This document shows, piece after piece, positions 13,010 through 25,645 of a stretch of DNA of 64,000 nucleotides; positions within the stretch are counted from its first letter, which is position 1, and each line of letters opens with the position of its first letter. The DNA lies in contig JAJGOT010000511.1 of the NCBI GenBank assembly GCA_022457155.1, positions 62,001 to 126,000 of the forward strand, given 5' to 3'. The notes under the pieces were generated by a model that was not told the DNA's origin, did not search any database, and saw nothing but the letters and a program-made list of their open reading frames with translations. Source of the DNA: Cladopsammia gracilis (taxonomy: Eukaryota > Cnidaria > Anthozoa > Scleractinia > Dendrophylliidae). The position numbers and the translations under genes were made by a program.

Positions 13010-13540
13010 TAGAGATTGAGTATAAATATGCGAACAGATTGTTTACACTCCATTGAACCCTTATATCTTTTTATCGGCGATTATCATGCTATTGTTTTGA
13101 TATCAATGAAAGGACAGTAATTTATAAGTTCACGTTTACAACGAGTGCTCTTTTTGTTCTGCAGAGCGTGCCTGCAACGGGACGCGCTTTTGTAATAACA
13201 CTTGCTTACACAGAATGATTTTTGATTGTATTTTCCTGAAGTTAAATATACGCGAGTGGATGCAATTAAAAGGTCAGAACAGGAATGAAACAAATTGTGC
13301 AAATCTCAGACAAGGCAATTCACCCAATGTTGGGATGGCCTTTGATGATTATAGCTGTATATAACAGTACTCCCCGCAAAAGGCTACAGTGGATGCTATT
13401 TTGAAAGCATCCTAATACTGCGTAGAAAAATTGATTAGATAGCCCTAGGGTCACCGAGGAACGAACCAAAACAACTCAGTTTATTTGCATGACCGAATAC
13501 CAATTTTGGTCAACATTTTGATCATCTTTTTACAGAATTA
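13010..13540 (-). promoter_or_regulatory. Conserved P450 promoter, middle unit
   Basis: TATA-like TATTTATA (minus strand, 13028-13021) lies about 100 bp before the exon 1 ATG. The block TTGATTAGATAGCCCTAGGG followed by TCACCGAGGAAC lies at 13431-13462. Both are kept in unit 3 at similar distances although this unit has no exon 2 of its own. Confidence 0.45.
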
Positions 13541-15128
13541 TTTAATTGAAGTTCATTAAAATAAAACCGTCATTGAGTTGTACGTTTTTTCCAGTGGTTG
13601 TCCTAGACGTTCACATACCATTCTCACGTCGTAGTCTACGCTATTTTTTCGTCAAGATCAGCGCAGTCATGTTTAACGGTGTTGATTCTTCCCGCTTTAT
13701 TATTGGTGTTTTTAAGTTTTCCCGCCATTTTTACGTTTTTTAATGACGTAAAAATGGAAAGTAGTCTCAAGTTTTGCCACATTTCTCCACGTCATCGTCA
13801 GCGCAAAAATTATTTTATGGTACACACTGGAGTTTGGTAGTCTTAATTAGCGTCATGATAGGTTGCTGGTAACTCGGTAACGTCTCAGACCATAAAATTG
13901 CGAAAGTAACGGCCACTATACTTTGGAAACTCGCAGGCCTTCTAAGTGACCGAATCACGCGATACCCATACCACCTGATAGCAAACTGACTATTTTCACC
14001 CGAACCCAAAACGGATGTTCAGCTACACCAAGTACATTTGTAAAATTTGACATATTTGTTACTGAACAGATGTTTACGTTTTGACCGTTGATAAATTGAG
14101 AGCAGCTACTTTTGGGCGGCCGTTAAATTCGGACTGCTAGAATATAGGGAGAGCAATCCATTCCAAAAAACTCTATATGAAACAACATAAATACGGTCGA
14201 CTACAAATTTTGATACTACATCTTTTACGACGTTAGAGGAAGGCGAGAAATTGACTATCATCGTACAAAGCCTAAAATTGCCCGACTTCGCAGAACCATC
14301 TCCGTGCTTTTTTACTGCCGGAAAGCTCTGAGATATGACTCTTAAGATCATCAGTACAAGATCGAACGTTGGTATAATAAGCGTATACGGTTCGTTCATT
14401 GGTTTTAAACCTTCATTATATCTCAATCTTGGCCATTTTTGCTAATTTTATTGTACTCTTTCCAGCCAAGCGTCGATCAACCAAGCATCGATAAAGCCAA
14501 TGAGGTAAATCTAAAAATTGAAATTTACCGTGAAGTCTATTCAGATCTTATCATTAAGCTTAGGAGTCATTGCAGGCGAGTGACACTCCATGTTATGCTA
14601 ACTGTGGTGTCAGTTTATTCATTTCGAACGTAAAGTAGTAAAATTACTTTTATACGAAGAAATCATGCGTGCAAGAAATATTATATTCCTTTCACACTTT
14701 ATTTTGGGTTGGTCCGTTACTTTAGGTCGTTAACTTTGAAAACTGTTAAGACTACTAAGAAGGTCTTCAAAATTGAAATGTTACTTTTGTGTGGGCGCTA
14801 TTTTTTTCGGAATTCTATGGTACAACAAATACTAACTCGGTATAGAAAATATATATTATAAAAGTCAACAATACACCGCTGAATTAACGGCAGAGAAAAT
14901 CTGGAAATATCAAAGAAAAACCGGCCTGCATCTACTGAAAAATGCGATAAATATGATAGGAAAACCAACTTATGAAAAATCTCGTTAACATTACGTTTTA
15001 AGAACTATCTTGAAAGAGGTATAAAACTACTCAAATTAACTCAGGCTTTAAAAATGTCAGTCTACGATCAACGACATATTACACATAGGGCATGCATTAT
15101 CAGTTTTATAGGCGTCAAATCTTTTAGC
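13541..15128. other. Intergenic DNA between P450 units
   Basis: AT-rich sequence without recognisable exons or clear repeat ends. Open frames here are short and lack protein-like composition. Confidence 0.4.
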
Positions 15129-15247
15129 TCACATTGATTTACTTCGAGTTCTGATTGGTTCATTGGATTTTCTACATCTCTTGTGATTGGCCATAGTGAT
15201 TACTTTAGTTTTGTTTTTTACGGCACTCAATTGTACACCTCTCTAAC
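15129..15247 (+). mobile_element. Decayed partial CCAAT-box MITE
   Basis: Retains TTCGAGTTCTGATTGGTTCA, GTGATTGGCCA and a right-end CACTCAATTG of the family at 8633, 41730 and 43294. The central E2F-like part is missing. Confidence 0.5.
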
Positions 15248-15285
15248 AAGTTTGTAAACGAGATTGTTTTATATTACTCTTTTCT

Positions 15286-18200
15286 TTAAAGCCGTTCTTC
15301 TATTTTCACGTAAAACTTCTCTGGTGCCAGAGTAAGTCCAGGCTCACCCTGAAGATTTATGCCTTGATATTCGGCTGGCAAACCATCCTGTGTGAAGCGA
15401 AAGCTGTGAAGCAGCGCCGCAAGGAAAACGGAAACCGTTTTCACGGCCAGAGGTTCACCAGGACATTTACGACGACCCCCCGAGAATGGCAGAAATCCTC
15501 GGAGGAACTTAGGATCGATCACTTTACCAGGGCCATCAAGGAAGCGCCTGGGGTCGAAAATATCTGGGTCTTTCCAGACAGCTGGGTCGCGATGCACTGA
15601 CCACAGATTTACGAAGACGATTGTGTCTTTTGGGATCGTGAAGTCCCTGATGTTCGTCTCAGTGGTGGTGGATCGAGGTATTGCAAGAGGTGCAAGACTG
15701 GTCACTCTTAACAGCTCATAAACTGTAGCCTGGAGAAGGGGAAGTGATGTTATGTCTTCCAGAGTAGGTAGTCGTTCTCGGCCGATCACCTGATCTAATT
15801 CGTCATGCAGCTGGCGCTGGATGTCGGGATATTTCATCAGGTATGCCAGGCTCCAGTAGAGAGTAAAGGACGAAGTGTCAAAACCAGCACCAAACAGATC
15901 TCCCAACGCTGAAATAATCTGTTCGTCACTGAGCAATGGAGCCATGCTTAGAGTGTCCTCGCAGGCTGGATGATCCTTCTTCTCTTTCTCAGTTTCCTTC
16001 TCGACAACACTGATAAAACTGTCTGCAATATTGCGAACTTGTCCTCCATCATATGATTCTCTGTTCTTGACAAACATCTGGGAAACGTCAAGCAAAACGG
16101 TCTTGATTAAAATGTTGAGATTTGAAAGCGCTTTACAGGGGAGATACTTAGCCAGTGGTAGAAAATCAACGTGGCTACTGCCAGTCACGGCCAGTCGGTA
16201 GTTGTCGGCGAGATTGAGAATTCTAAGAAGACCTTCGTCGTCGTACGAACGGCTGACTCCGAACAGCGCGTCGAGGATGATGTTTGCTGTGGCACACTTG
16301 AAAGTTATTAGAGCATCTACTGGCCTTCCCTTCTGTTGCTTGAAGCAGTGAACCAAGCGCTGAGATTCTTGCAGCAGTTTCTCTCCCAAGGCGTCTCTTT
16401 CCTTCACAAAGTTGTGGATCGCACAGATGCTGATCTTTCGACTGAGCCGCCAACGAGGTGTGTAATCGGTCAGCGCGAGGCTATTACCTTGGGGATTGGC
16501 CAGTTGGAAGGTGTGCAGTTGTGGCCGCCCAGCAAAGGCTGTCGAGTGCTTGATGATGGTTTCTTCGATGGCATTTAAACCATTTAGCACCACAACCAAA
16601 CGGTTTCCAAGCATTAGGCTGTACACATCGCCATATGTCTGTGCCATTTTAGTGAAGTCAAGATGTGGGTTCTTTCCCAGACGGAAACACGCTCCTGCAT
16701 GAGCAGCAAGAATAAACATAATTTGGTGAGAATGGTGCATCTGGGAAACGTACAATGCGTGATAAACTTTAAGTAAGCTGGGCAGCGGGAAGCTGACATA
16801 CTTCAATCAGTTTTTTTTAGATGGAGTTTTGGATGGCTCCTAGGTTGTTAAGGCGGCAGTCTAGTCAAATTTCAGGGGAATTTTGTAAGCAACTTTAAAG
16901 AAGCAAAGCTCTGTAACAATTTTATAGAAATCAATGAAATTTACATCAGAGCCTCCTCTCAGGAAAACCTGCTCAGGAAAATGTAATTTTAATTTTAGAT
17001 GAAGTGCCCAGAATTCATTGAAAATGGTTTGCACTTTCCAGGCATATAAACTAACATGGATTGCATTATGATCCTATGGAGCGGATTCGGGATTAGGTTA
17101 TAAGTGTTGCCATGGCAACCAAATACTTCCTTATATGGATGCAGAGCAAATGTCTCCTCGAGTATTTAACTTAATCCAATTTTGCTCCATAGGATCTTTG
17201 CTTTCATCCCTAAGACTCTCTGTGCCAAATTTCATAACAATTGGTCAAATATTAAAGAAAATAATGGGTAGGGGCAGACTCCAGAGGTCAATTTATCTGA
17301 AAAAGACTTTGAAGCCTTAAAGTAGATAGGTTAAACTGCTCTTTTTAAGTGAAAGCCAAAAAATGGTTGGAGGACCGAAAATTGACAAAAAATCTAACTG
17401 GACGGCCCCCTTTAATATATAAGTGTGTAATTAAGGCCTGTAAATCTGTAAGTTTGTTAGTAGGACTAAGGCTGTTTTGTGATAGACCAGGTGGACGCCT
17501 ATTCTCTTTTACTTCGCTATGCTGATGGATTTAATCAAATGGATTTAATTTAAGTAAATACAAAAGTACAGAAAAAAAGTGGCGATAAAGTCCAAATCAG
17601 AAATCAAACTGAGGCTTACCGTATAATTCCGAAAGAAACGTTAATATTTTATACCCTTCTATAAACCTTCGGAAGTAGCGGCTCCGAATTAATAACGTAA
17701 CGATAACCTTTGCAGCGCATCTTTGCACGCATCTTTGCACATCTAAAAACGGGCTAGCCACGCTAATTTGGTCATTTATTTTTAACATTTTGAACTGAAT
17801 CGACCCCTCCGGAAACGGACAGTAGTAAACACATTAACCGCTTGCTAAATGTCTTGGCAGAAGTCACGCGTTCGTGTTAAAAGCCTACTGTAGCGAAGGA
17901 CGTGAAGCATGGAAATTATTATGTGCTCGTGGATTGGATAATAATTTATTATTTTCTTAAACATTTCGATGTGAAATTTGACACATTGATACAATCATTT
18001 TCGGCTCCTTTCTGTGATGGAATCCATAATACCTACTTTTTTTTGGAACTGCTACTCGGCTTGTCTCTTTATGTATTGCCCCGACAAAACATTTTAACAT
18101 TTGTGGTTTCATTCTTTTTAACGGTTTTACGTATACGTTCGCCGTAAAATTTTATACAATGTATATATATGCGGGAATAGTATATTTCTTATACTTTATG

Positions 18201-21200
18201 GGGCATTAGAAGTGACAAAAAAAGAGGCGTTAAAAAGAAGCGTTTAACGGTGGTCTACTGGAGGTTTTTGCATTTCTTGTACGTACCTAACTTGGTGTAT
18301 TTTAAATCAACCACTGAAAAAAAAATTTCGCTTAAAACTGTATTGGGCTCTACTACTACTCAACCAGTTCTTGGACAAAAGGTTCATTAAATCAGCGAAA
18401 CCAATGCCTATCAATGATAAATAACGGATTCAATTTTTAAGATATATTCCTTTGGAAAAAACTAATGCAGATTTTACTTAATCGTAATCTGTAGCAACAT
18501 TCGTTACTAGTCTCTAAATCAATATTCTTTGAATACAGAGAGAGTTGGCTAAATTATAAGGAAACTGGCACGAAATGTCCTTGACTTCCCTTCACATTAG
18601 CAATTGGCTGAAGTGATGCGTGCAATATTAATTGGCACTCTATGTTGACAATTCTTCTTTTGTCCTGGGTACATTTTATCATATCCAATAAACGTAAAGA
18701 TAATAGACCGTTGATATTGGAAGCTATTGTTTAAGCTTTGTATGTTTTAACTTTAAAAATCTAACTACTTTTTTACACTGGAGCCGCAATATATCTTGTA
18801 CCAGCTAATGTTTCACTCTGGGTTATTTCGGTTGATTTTTTTATCAGCATGGAAGACAAGTTAACTTTCCTTTTTACGGTTCGCCAGTTGCGGTGCCCTT
18901 TTCATTGGCTGAAACATACAAGCAAATTAATTAGATCTTAGAGGACTTCATATTAAAGATCAGCACTGACAAGTATGCTTCGAAGGCTCACTAAATCATG
19001 TGGCCACAGTCGCATGTTTACAAGAGCTGTTCATTTCATCTCTTTGGGTTGTTCGGGTTGAAAACGGCAAATAACTGAAAAATCCAAAAACAGCGATTTT
19101 TTTAAAAACACTACATTCTTTGTGTAAATTAGTACTTAAAGTTAGTAAAACACGTTAAATATCGCTTTCAAGTTTCAACATTTTATTAAAGTTTATTCTG
19201 TTCATGCAATTAATGAAAAACTTCTGGGACAAACTTGAAAGGCTTAATCTCTTTAAAAGTTTTGGAAATCACTCACTGGTGACTACAGTGAATTGCGTCC
19301 TCTAAACATCTGGTCTTGGATCTCCACGAGGTTTTATACAACTATCTGATTAGTTATAAATAACTGGCCAATCTAAAACTAGCATAATCTGAACCGTGTG
19401 AGGTTTTTTCTCATTTGTTAAAGACATTAGTCCGAGCTATCGTAGTAAACGGCGTCTTGGTGGCTAGTCAGTCGACAAACATTGAAAATCAAGCAGCCAC
19501 TGACGTCATCTGGGATTTAACCTGACAGCCATCAAAGGAAAAAGTTCAAGTTCAATATGCGCTGAGAATGTTTAACTTCCAACAGCAGCCAGTCGAAAAG
19601 AAATTCACAAAAAAAAAATTATAAATCTCATTTTGTAACAAACTTTCCTATAGTAAAATATTTCTTTAATAGTCACACCATAGGATTTTATCCAAATATT
19701 TTAACTTAGAACCACATACATCAAACCGAGGTTTGCCGGACAGGTTAACTGACATAAATCACAAACTGTTTTTACTAAAGGACGGCCATTAGGGCATGGA
19801 CGATGTGTTCGGGTTTAGACAATTTTTCACTTAATACAAAGCCTGTTGTCAAAAAGATTTTTAACAAGGTAATAAAAAATGCATTCATCTCTACAACATG
19901 TCGGAACTAAAGCAAATATGTTTTCGTCAAAAAAAAAACATATGTTCACGAGGAATGTTGCAAGATCCTTCCCTTGGCAATCGAACTATTTGGTGTCAAA
20001 GTCCAGATTTACTTTGTATATAAGATCTATAGATCTCTGTAGATAACACTCGTGATTTCAGACGTCAAAATAAGGAAAATTGTTTACTTTTTAAACGCGG
20101 TTGCACTGCTACAATATTGTTGAAAGGTCCATCAAAGTATCCATCAAAGTGAAACTTTGATGAGTTTATTTTAACGCCCAGTTTTACTTATTCAAGAGTT
20201 GTGAGTTCTGTTAGATTAAATCAAAGTTTTAAGAACATAATTGCACATAGAAAAAGCTGGTGGTTGTCTTTTTGCTATAAAGTTTAAATTCAATACCTTA
20301 AAACGACCAATGAGAAATTTCGTTGCTTTTAAGGATCAACCGTTTAAGATTCAACTCCTGAAGAGAACAGCCGCATTGCACTCTCTGATTTTCTGTCAAT
20401 TTTGATTAAGGCAAAAGTCAGGCTTTATTTTGTCTTACTCGTCGGATAAAAAGCGCTAAAGATAAACAGTGTTTCGTAACTATTGTAATTCCGCTAAGAG
20501 CACGCAATATTCACCTTACGCTCGTGTCATGCAATGGGCTTGGCTCTGTAATTATTCATTCATTATACAGTTTTATCAGTGATTTTGAGAACAAAGCGCC
20601 TTTCTTTCAGACATTTTGGTAGAGTTTTAGCCTTTGTAGATTTATCGCTGGGCGAAGTTAAAAAAATCGTATGAGTCATTCAAAGATTATGGGCCTCTTA
20701 ATTGATTCGTCTTTCAAATACTGTGGACGTGGACCTTGTCTTTTGATAGAGGAAATACTAACTTCCCGTAAGTCTTTAGATCACCCAGGAGCTTTGTAAA
20801 GATTCAAACCGTGCATCAACTGTAAACTCTACTCTCTTGTTTAGTTAGTATTGCTTTCGCTGCGCTTTCTGCCTACGTCCCATGTGAGATAGTTGTCACA
20901 TGATATTACACCATTCAGTTAACTTTCGCAAAGAACCAGCAACTAGAACAGAGTTTAAAGAAACAGTAAACTAGTTTGTGCCGAGTTCAAAACTTGCGAA
21001 AAATGGTTCGTTTCCGATAGAGGACAGTACAAATTGAACTTACTCTAAAGCACCACGAAGGAACTTATCTAAAACAAGGTAACAAATTCTTACCTATCAC
21101 TGGCAAACCCCAAGGTCCTGGAGGAAGCTTGGAAAAAGAATGCTCCCATATTGCTTTTCCAGAGAGGAACACACAAATCAGAAAGCAAACGAACAGAAGC

Positions 21201-21244
21201 TGCCCGAGCGATGAAAACTCTTCCACAGAAAACGAGAAGCTCAT
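15286..21244 (-). CDS. Cytochrome P450, clan 2 (CYP2/CYP17-like), gene 3
   Basis: Exon 1 is 21244-21094 (ATG at 21244-21242, donor GTAAGA). Exon 2 is 16694-15286 (acceptor CATGCAG, stop TAA). They join in phase 1 to give 519 aa. Residues 12-34 form the membrane anchor and LPPGPWGLPVIG the hinge. Exon 2 starts with ACFRLGKNPHLDF and carries the I-helix GAGFDTSS, the ELLR of the K-helix and the haem loop FSGGRRKCPGE with Cys461. It is closely related to gene 1 along its whole length. The main differences are small substitutions and a C-terminus three residues shorter. An ER monooxygenase is expected; the substrate is unknown. A single intron right after the hinge, with the remaining catalytic region in one exon, suggests that most ancestral introns were lost. 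Unit 3 is the outer copy and has the best-kept promoter. Confidence 0.87.
16695..21093 (-). other. Intron of P450 gene 3
   Basis: 4.4-kb intron containing the shared unit blocks (17770-18180, 18540-18740, 19870-20680) and the MITE remnant at 19605-19755. The first kilobase, 16800-17760, shows nothing recognisable. Confidence 0.55.
19605..19755 (-). mobile_element. Degenerate TTAACCC-type MITE in unit 3
   Basis: Contains AGTCACACCATAGGATTTTA and neighbouring sequence of the element at 23487-23702, at the position corresponding to 5740-5875 in unit 1. No clear counterpart is visible in the middle unit. Confidence 0.45.
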
Positions 21245-21339
21245 AATGACGGCTTGAATGGCAGAAATGGAAAATGTTACTCTCTTGTTCGTGCTTGTTG
21301 CTCGTTGTTTTGCGTCCAAGGTTCAAATGGTCTCAAGAG

Positions 21340-21920
21340 ATGGAGATTGGGTATAAATATGCGAACAAATTGTTTACACCCTATTGAACCTTTATCTATT
21401 TATCGGCGATTATCATGCTATTATTTTCTTGTCAATAAAAAGACAGTAATTTATTAGTTCACGTTTTGATTGAGTGCTTTATGTGTGCTACGGAGCATGT
21501 TACATGTTCGGAACGCGCTATTGTAACAGAGCGCTTAACTTAACAAAATAGTTTTGATCGTATTTATCTAGTTAGTGATTTTCTTCCAGCTGCGAACTGA
21601 ATTGCTCTTAATTGGACTTAACACAGCTTAAAACACGCTGATGCAATTAAATGAAACTGAGGAATCAGAAATAAATCAATTGTGCAAAGCTAAAACAAGG
21701 TAGCTCCTTCATGTTGTCCTAGTTTAGTCATCTCATAAGACATACGAATATTTTCCTTAAAGGCCACAATGGATGCTATTTTTGAAGCACCCTTGCTGGG
21801 AGAATTGATTAGATAGCCCCAGGGTCACCGAGCAACGCACCAAAATAACTCAGTTTATCTGCTCGACCCGAATACCAATTTTGGTCAACCGCTATGATCA
21901 TCTTTTTGCAGCGTTATTTG
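21340..21920 (-). promoter_or_regulatory. Conserved P450 promoter, unit 3
   Basis: TATA-like TATTTATA (minus strand, 21359-21352) lies about 108 bp from the ATG. The block GAATTGATTAGATAGCCCCA followed by GGGTCACCGAGCAAC is at 21802-21835, about 560 bp upstream. The flanking 100 bp (CAAAATAACTCAGTTTATCT and on) also align with units 1 and 2. Confidence 0.5.
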
Positions 21921-22885
21921 GATTGTATACGATTAACGTAATTGATGTCGGAGTACTGCTAATATCTGGATGCAAATGATTGGTCGAAAAATTGTTTAGT
22001 GAAGCGGGTATTAATTTAAAGGTGAAAGGTTGTTTCGGCAAAAGGCTGCGTACACGCGCCACTCATATGACAGGGATTAAGTTAGTTCCAACCCAGACTT
22101 ATTTACTCCAGCAAATATGTTATCTTTCCTTGTTGTGTATACGGCCGCACATAGCCGGACATGTGGAGTGGCCTCCCTGTCTGCGCTTGCTACGCTGTGT
22201 TGTGTTTTCAAGGGATGTGACAACCCCTATCACACCATTTTCTCTTATTCATACCCAAGGGTAATTCTCGAGTCATGTGTTCTAGCTTTTGAGTCTGCAC
22301 GTATGAGCATAACCTTCCTGTGATACTGTTTATTATACTTTCAAGGTCAGATGTCTGAGCTGTCAGGTGGTTCTAACATTTTGAGTCTGTTGGAATGAAA
22401 TTGAAATGAAAGTCGGCTAATATGCAGCACTTCTGTGGGCACATCTCAGAAGGCAGTGAATACGTGGTGACTGAAATACTGAGTCAAAGACTGAGTGTCA
22501 CTATCCTTGCACTAGATAAGCCGGAAAGATCGGTCTGGGCCTTGATTGCATCGACTGAAATGAAAGTTATTGAACGTACTGAAGCAGTATTTTTCTGTGT
22601 GTGAATCTCGGACGGCACTAAATAGTAGGAAGTGAAAAAGTTTAAAAGTGCCATTAGCCTGATACTAGAAAAGCCGGAAAGATCGTTCTCGAACGGAAAT
22701 ATTAAGAGATAATGTTTACTTTCTTGTGCAATAATTCTATTGTTTTGTCCTCAATGCCAAGTACACTGTCAGTTCACTTTCCTAACTCCTAGGAGCGAGT
22801 GACAGGCTGTTTCCGTTCGGGAAATTATATTTACTTAGGAAACAGTCTTTTTTCTAAACAACAGTGTTCTAGATTTAATTTTCCC
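21921..22885. other. Intergenic DNA, nothing recognised
   Basis: Right edge of the P450 cluster. Two loosely similar segments near 22430-22560 and 22600-22690 share the words AAGCCGGAAAGATCG and ACTAGA, suggesting an old local duplication. No gene seen. Confidence 0.35.
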
Positions 22886-23240
22886 GATTCCCCCCCCCCC
22901 CCCCCTCCCGGGGGGATTCCTTATAAAAATGACGGTGGTGCTCGTAGTATATTTTAGGGGGCAAAAATTGTAGATTGGTACCGCTTTGGGTAATAAAATT
23001 AAATAACTACCGCTAGAATAATCGCAGTACTTTTTAGGGTATTGATCCGAAAAATAGGGCAGGATACTGGTGGGTGTATATCTGCAGTTTAGTTGATGTA
23101 AAGTGGTAACTCTTACGGGTGAAAAAGAATTTGAGCCACGCCCACAAAAGAAGATTCTGGTACCTTTTAGGGTTTTTATCAAAACTTAACGACGATCGCC
23201 ATCGTCATTTTTATATGGGAGTCCCTCTTCCCCCGGCCCA
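22886..23240. mobile_element. Foldback MITE with GGTACCTTTTAGGG motifs, copy 1
   Basis: Starts in a C/G homopolymer. Ends are inverted repeats built on TATAAAAATGACGGTGGTGC at the left and its counterpart near 23200-23240. The interior repeats degenerate forms of GGTACCTTTTAGGG (near 22955, 22977, 23030, 23108 and 23159). Same family as 58085-58411. Confidence 0.65.
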
Positions 23241-23486
23241 CAATCACAACCGTCACATTGTTCTCTGCTTTTGTTTTGTTTTCACGCTAGGAAGCAGCTG
23301 TGTACTTACAGAACTAGTAGTGAAACATCATCTATCTTCTCTGAGTTTACACCTTAAATGCTGAATATTTCTGCTTTCAATATCCGTCAGAATGAATTTA
23401 TGAACCTTGACTGTTCATTATCGGAATTTCTATTTGTATAGATATGCAGGAAAGCACCGATTGGTGCAAGTTTTTAGAAGAAATTC

Positions 23487-23702
23487 TTAACCTTAAACGC
23501 TCCTAAGAGTGACAAATATCAAAAGTTCAAGAAAAATCCCAAATTTCATTTTATAAAATATTGAAAAACAAATAGTACCATGCAAAAGTACTGTCGAATA
23601 GGCTTCATTTGAATGGTCACACCATAGGATTTTATCAACAGACTCAAAAGTTAGAACTACACTACATGTCTCCATACCTGACTCTGGGGGTGAAAGGGTT
23701 AA
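23487..23702 (-). mobile_element. TTAACCCTTTC-type MITE, copy 1
   Basis: About 216 bp. Read on the minus strand it begins near GTTAACCCTTTCACCCCCAG and ends near AGCGTTTAAGGTTAA, an inverted terminal pair. A second copy is at 53990-54213, a third starts at 63946, and older remnants lie in the P450 introns. An open frame crosses it but is not a gene. Confidence 0.65.
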
Positions 23703-23886
23703 CCTTTCATTTTCCGGATTTCCTTGCCGAGTCATTACAATGGAGTTTGTATAGACTCTACCTGACATAATCTTCATCTTAACTGTCTACGAGTGTTTCT
23801 TTTTTTACCAACTAGTACCACAAAGAGAGTACAGAAAAAACGGGTTATTGTGTTCAGTTCTGGTGACCATTTTTGCCGCTTTCGGT

Positions 23887-23986
23887 TGACTCGTCCCCAG
23901 TCGTCTCTCTTGGCAAGACGCGGGAGACGCGCGCGAGGGATAGACACGCTTCTCTCGTTAATTGAGAGACCACTGGGGACGAGTCA
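23887..23986. repeat. Short foldback with GACTCGTCCCCAGT arms
   Basis: GACTCGTCCCCAGTCGTCTC at the left and GAGACCACTGGGGACGAGTC at the right form inverted arms around a GC-rich loop. A further copy of the word GGGGACGAG follows at 24060. Confidence 0.6.
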
Positions 23987-24114
23987 GTCATTACGGAGTG
24001 AAACCGCCATTTTGAAAATGTTGCACCATTTTGAATTTGAACAAAGCGGAGAAGGCTCTGGGGACGAGGTTGTACATGACACGAAATACATTGTTTGTAT
24101 GAAAAATTAAACGG

Positions 24115-25260
24115 AATTCGGATGTCAAATAATTTTCGTCAAATTAGATATCTGAGAAATTAATAAAAACTGAGTTTGTAACCCGGAGGCTGGTCATTAA
24201 CCACAACTGCAGAAACTTTAACTGTTTATTTTGATACAGGCTAGTCTAACATTGATATGAAGGCGAGGGGGTCGAGTGCCGGGTCGCATACCAAAGGAAC
24301 AGCACGAAAAATTCAAATCACTCATGCTAGCGTTGAAAGCGGTGGCGGTCGCTTACTAGAGCCGTTTCGACTATAACTGACTGGAAGAAATTTGGTATTT
24401 TGGAAAGTGGTCGCTTACGAGACCTGTTCGCCAATTGGAGGTTTCAATTCCAATTAAAGATTCACTGTATTCTGCTGAAGACGCTGCTGACGAAATGTGA
24501 ATTATATTTAAAACAAATTGTTTTCAACCTTTTCTTTCAATAATTATGACATAAACACTATTAGTACGAAAACTGAGTTGAGACTAGAAAATATGGTCAT
24601 TTAACAAGCGCAAGGGCAAGGTGGCCGACGGGAACACATTGGGCAATCCTGAGCAGGCAAACGCTTCATCTTGCCCGCTCGGGTAGCTAATCAAAGCGCA
24701 AGATTTGCTTCATCTTCCCGGTTCACAGGGCCAGCCACATAACACCGAAGAAACTTTCTGGATCAAAATGATTGTACCGATATCAAATAACAGAGAAATG
24801 AAATCGGATTTCATAATCATGGACAGCCACAAGAAAATCCAATGAATTGAAAAAAAGAATCCAGCACCTTTTCTAGTCATCGACATGCTTTCCGATCACA
24901 AATGTCGTAAGTTAGATCAGTGATGTAACATGACTCGGTGGTGTAACATTACTTTCCTACCCGACACCGGCCACCTCTCCACAATACCCAGAAAAAACTG
25001 ATACCAAGATGGTCGTTGTAGAGAGCTTCAACTTCGAAGTTAACGTATTTCTAACACTTGAACCGCTTTTTGGCCCCCAAACCTTGAACATGTTTTGGAG
25101 AATAGGAGGTCATTTGTTGTAATGTTGCTGCGCGACCAAAGCGAAGCACATGGAACAGGTGGCATTCATCGAAGGGTTTCAAAGACTTTTGACGACTATT
25201 GTAGCTTCTAGTTCCTAGAAGAGGCGAGAGGTGGTAACGTTTCAAGCAATTCAAAATGCC
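24115..25260. other. Intergenic DNA, nothing recognised
   Basis: No exon, repeat terminus or RNA gene identified. Confidence 0.35.
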
Positions 25261-25261
25261 T

Positions 25262-25645
25262 CACTGAATTAGTTTGTAGGTTGATGTTATGGGATTTTTT
25301 TGTCGATTTTTAGAAGTATTTGAGAGAAAAGTAACACAAGAGGGGAGTTTGTGATATAATTTAGAAAAATAAGAGATAGTAAAGATTTAATGAAGTTTTA
25401 AAATTAGTATAGGGTTTGAAGCAATAATTAGTAGAATGACACCAAAATAGTCCGCGCCATCAACCTGGGGTGCTCTTGCGTGGGTATCAACACTTTGTTG
25501 GTGTTCCAAAAATCATTTTCTTTCTTGCATTCCCTTCTTTCAAAAAAGTCTTGCTATTTTATTCAAATTCAACCATAATCCTTCCGTTAAGACCTTTCCG
25601 TGCTTACCCATGTACTAAAACATCCATCCACCCAACACCGGGTTA
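25262..25645 (+). repeat. 380-bp direct repeat, left copy
   Basis: Begins TTTGTAGGTTGATGTTATG and ends near CACCCAACACCGGGTTAC. The same sequence with scattered changes and small indels recurs at 26862-27238. Spacing is 1.6 kb. No primer-binding site or purine tract next to the copies, so an LTR pair is not supported. Confidence 0.7.

Larger units (their letters stand above)
9110..13540 (-). repeat. Middle unit of the triplicated P450 locus
   Basis: Blocks at 9110-9960, 10490-10810, 11330-12300, 12769-12919 (exon 1) and 13010-13540 (promoter) are collinear with units 1 and 3. The unit stops before where exon 2 should lie; about 400 bp further left is the CCAAT-box MITE. The C-rich tract at 10217-10390 is confined to this unit. 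Confidence 0.75.
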
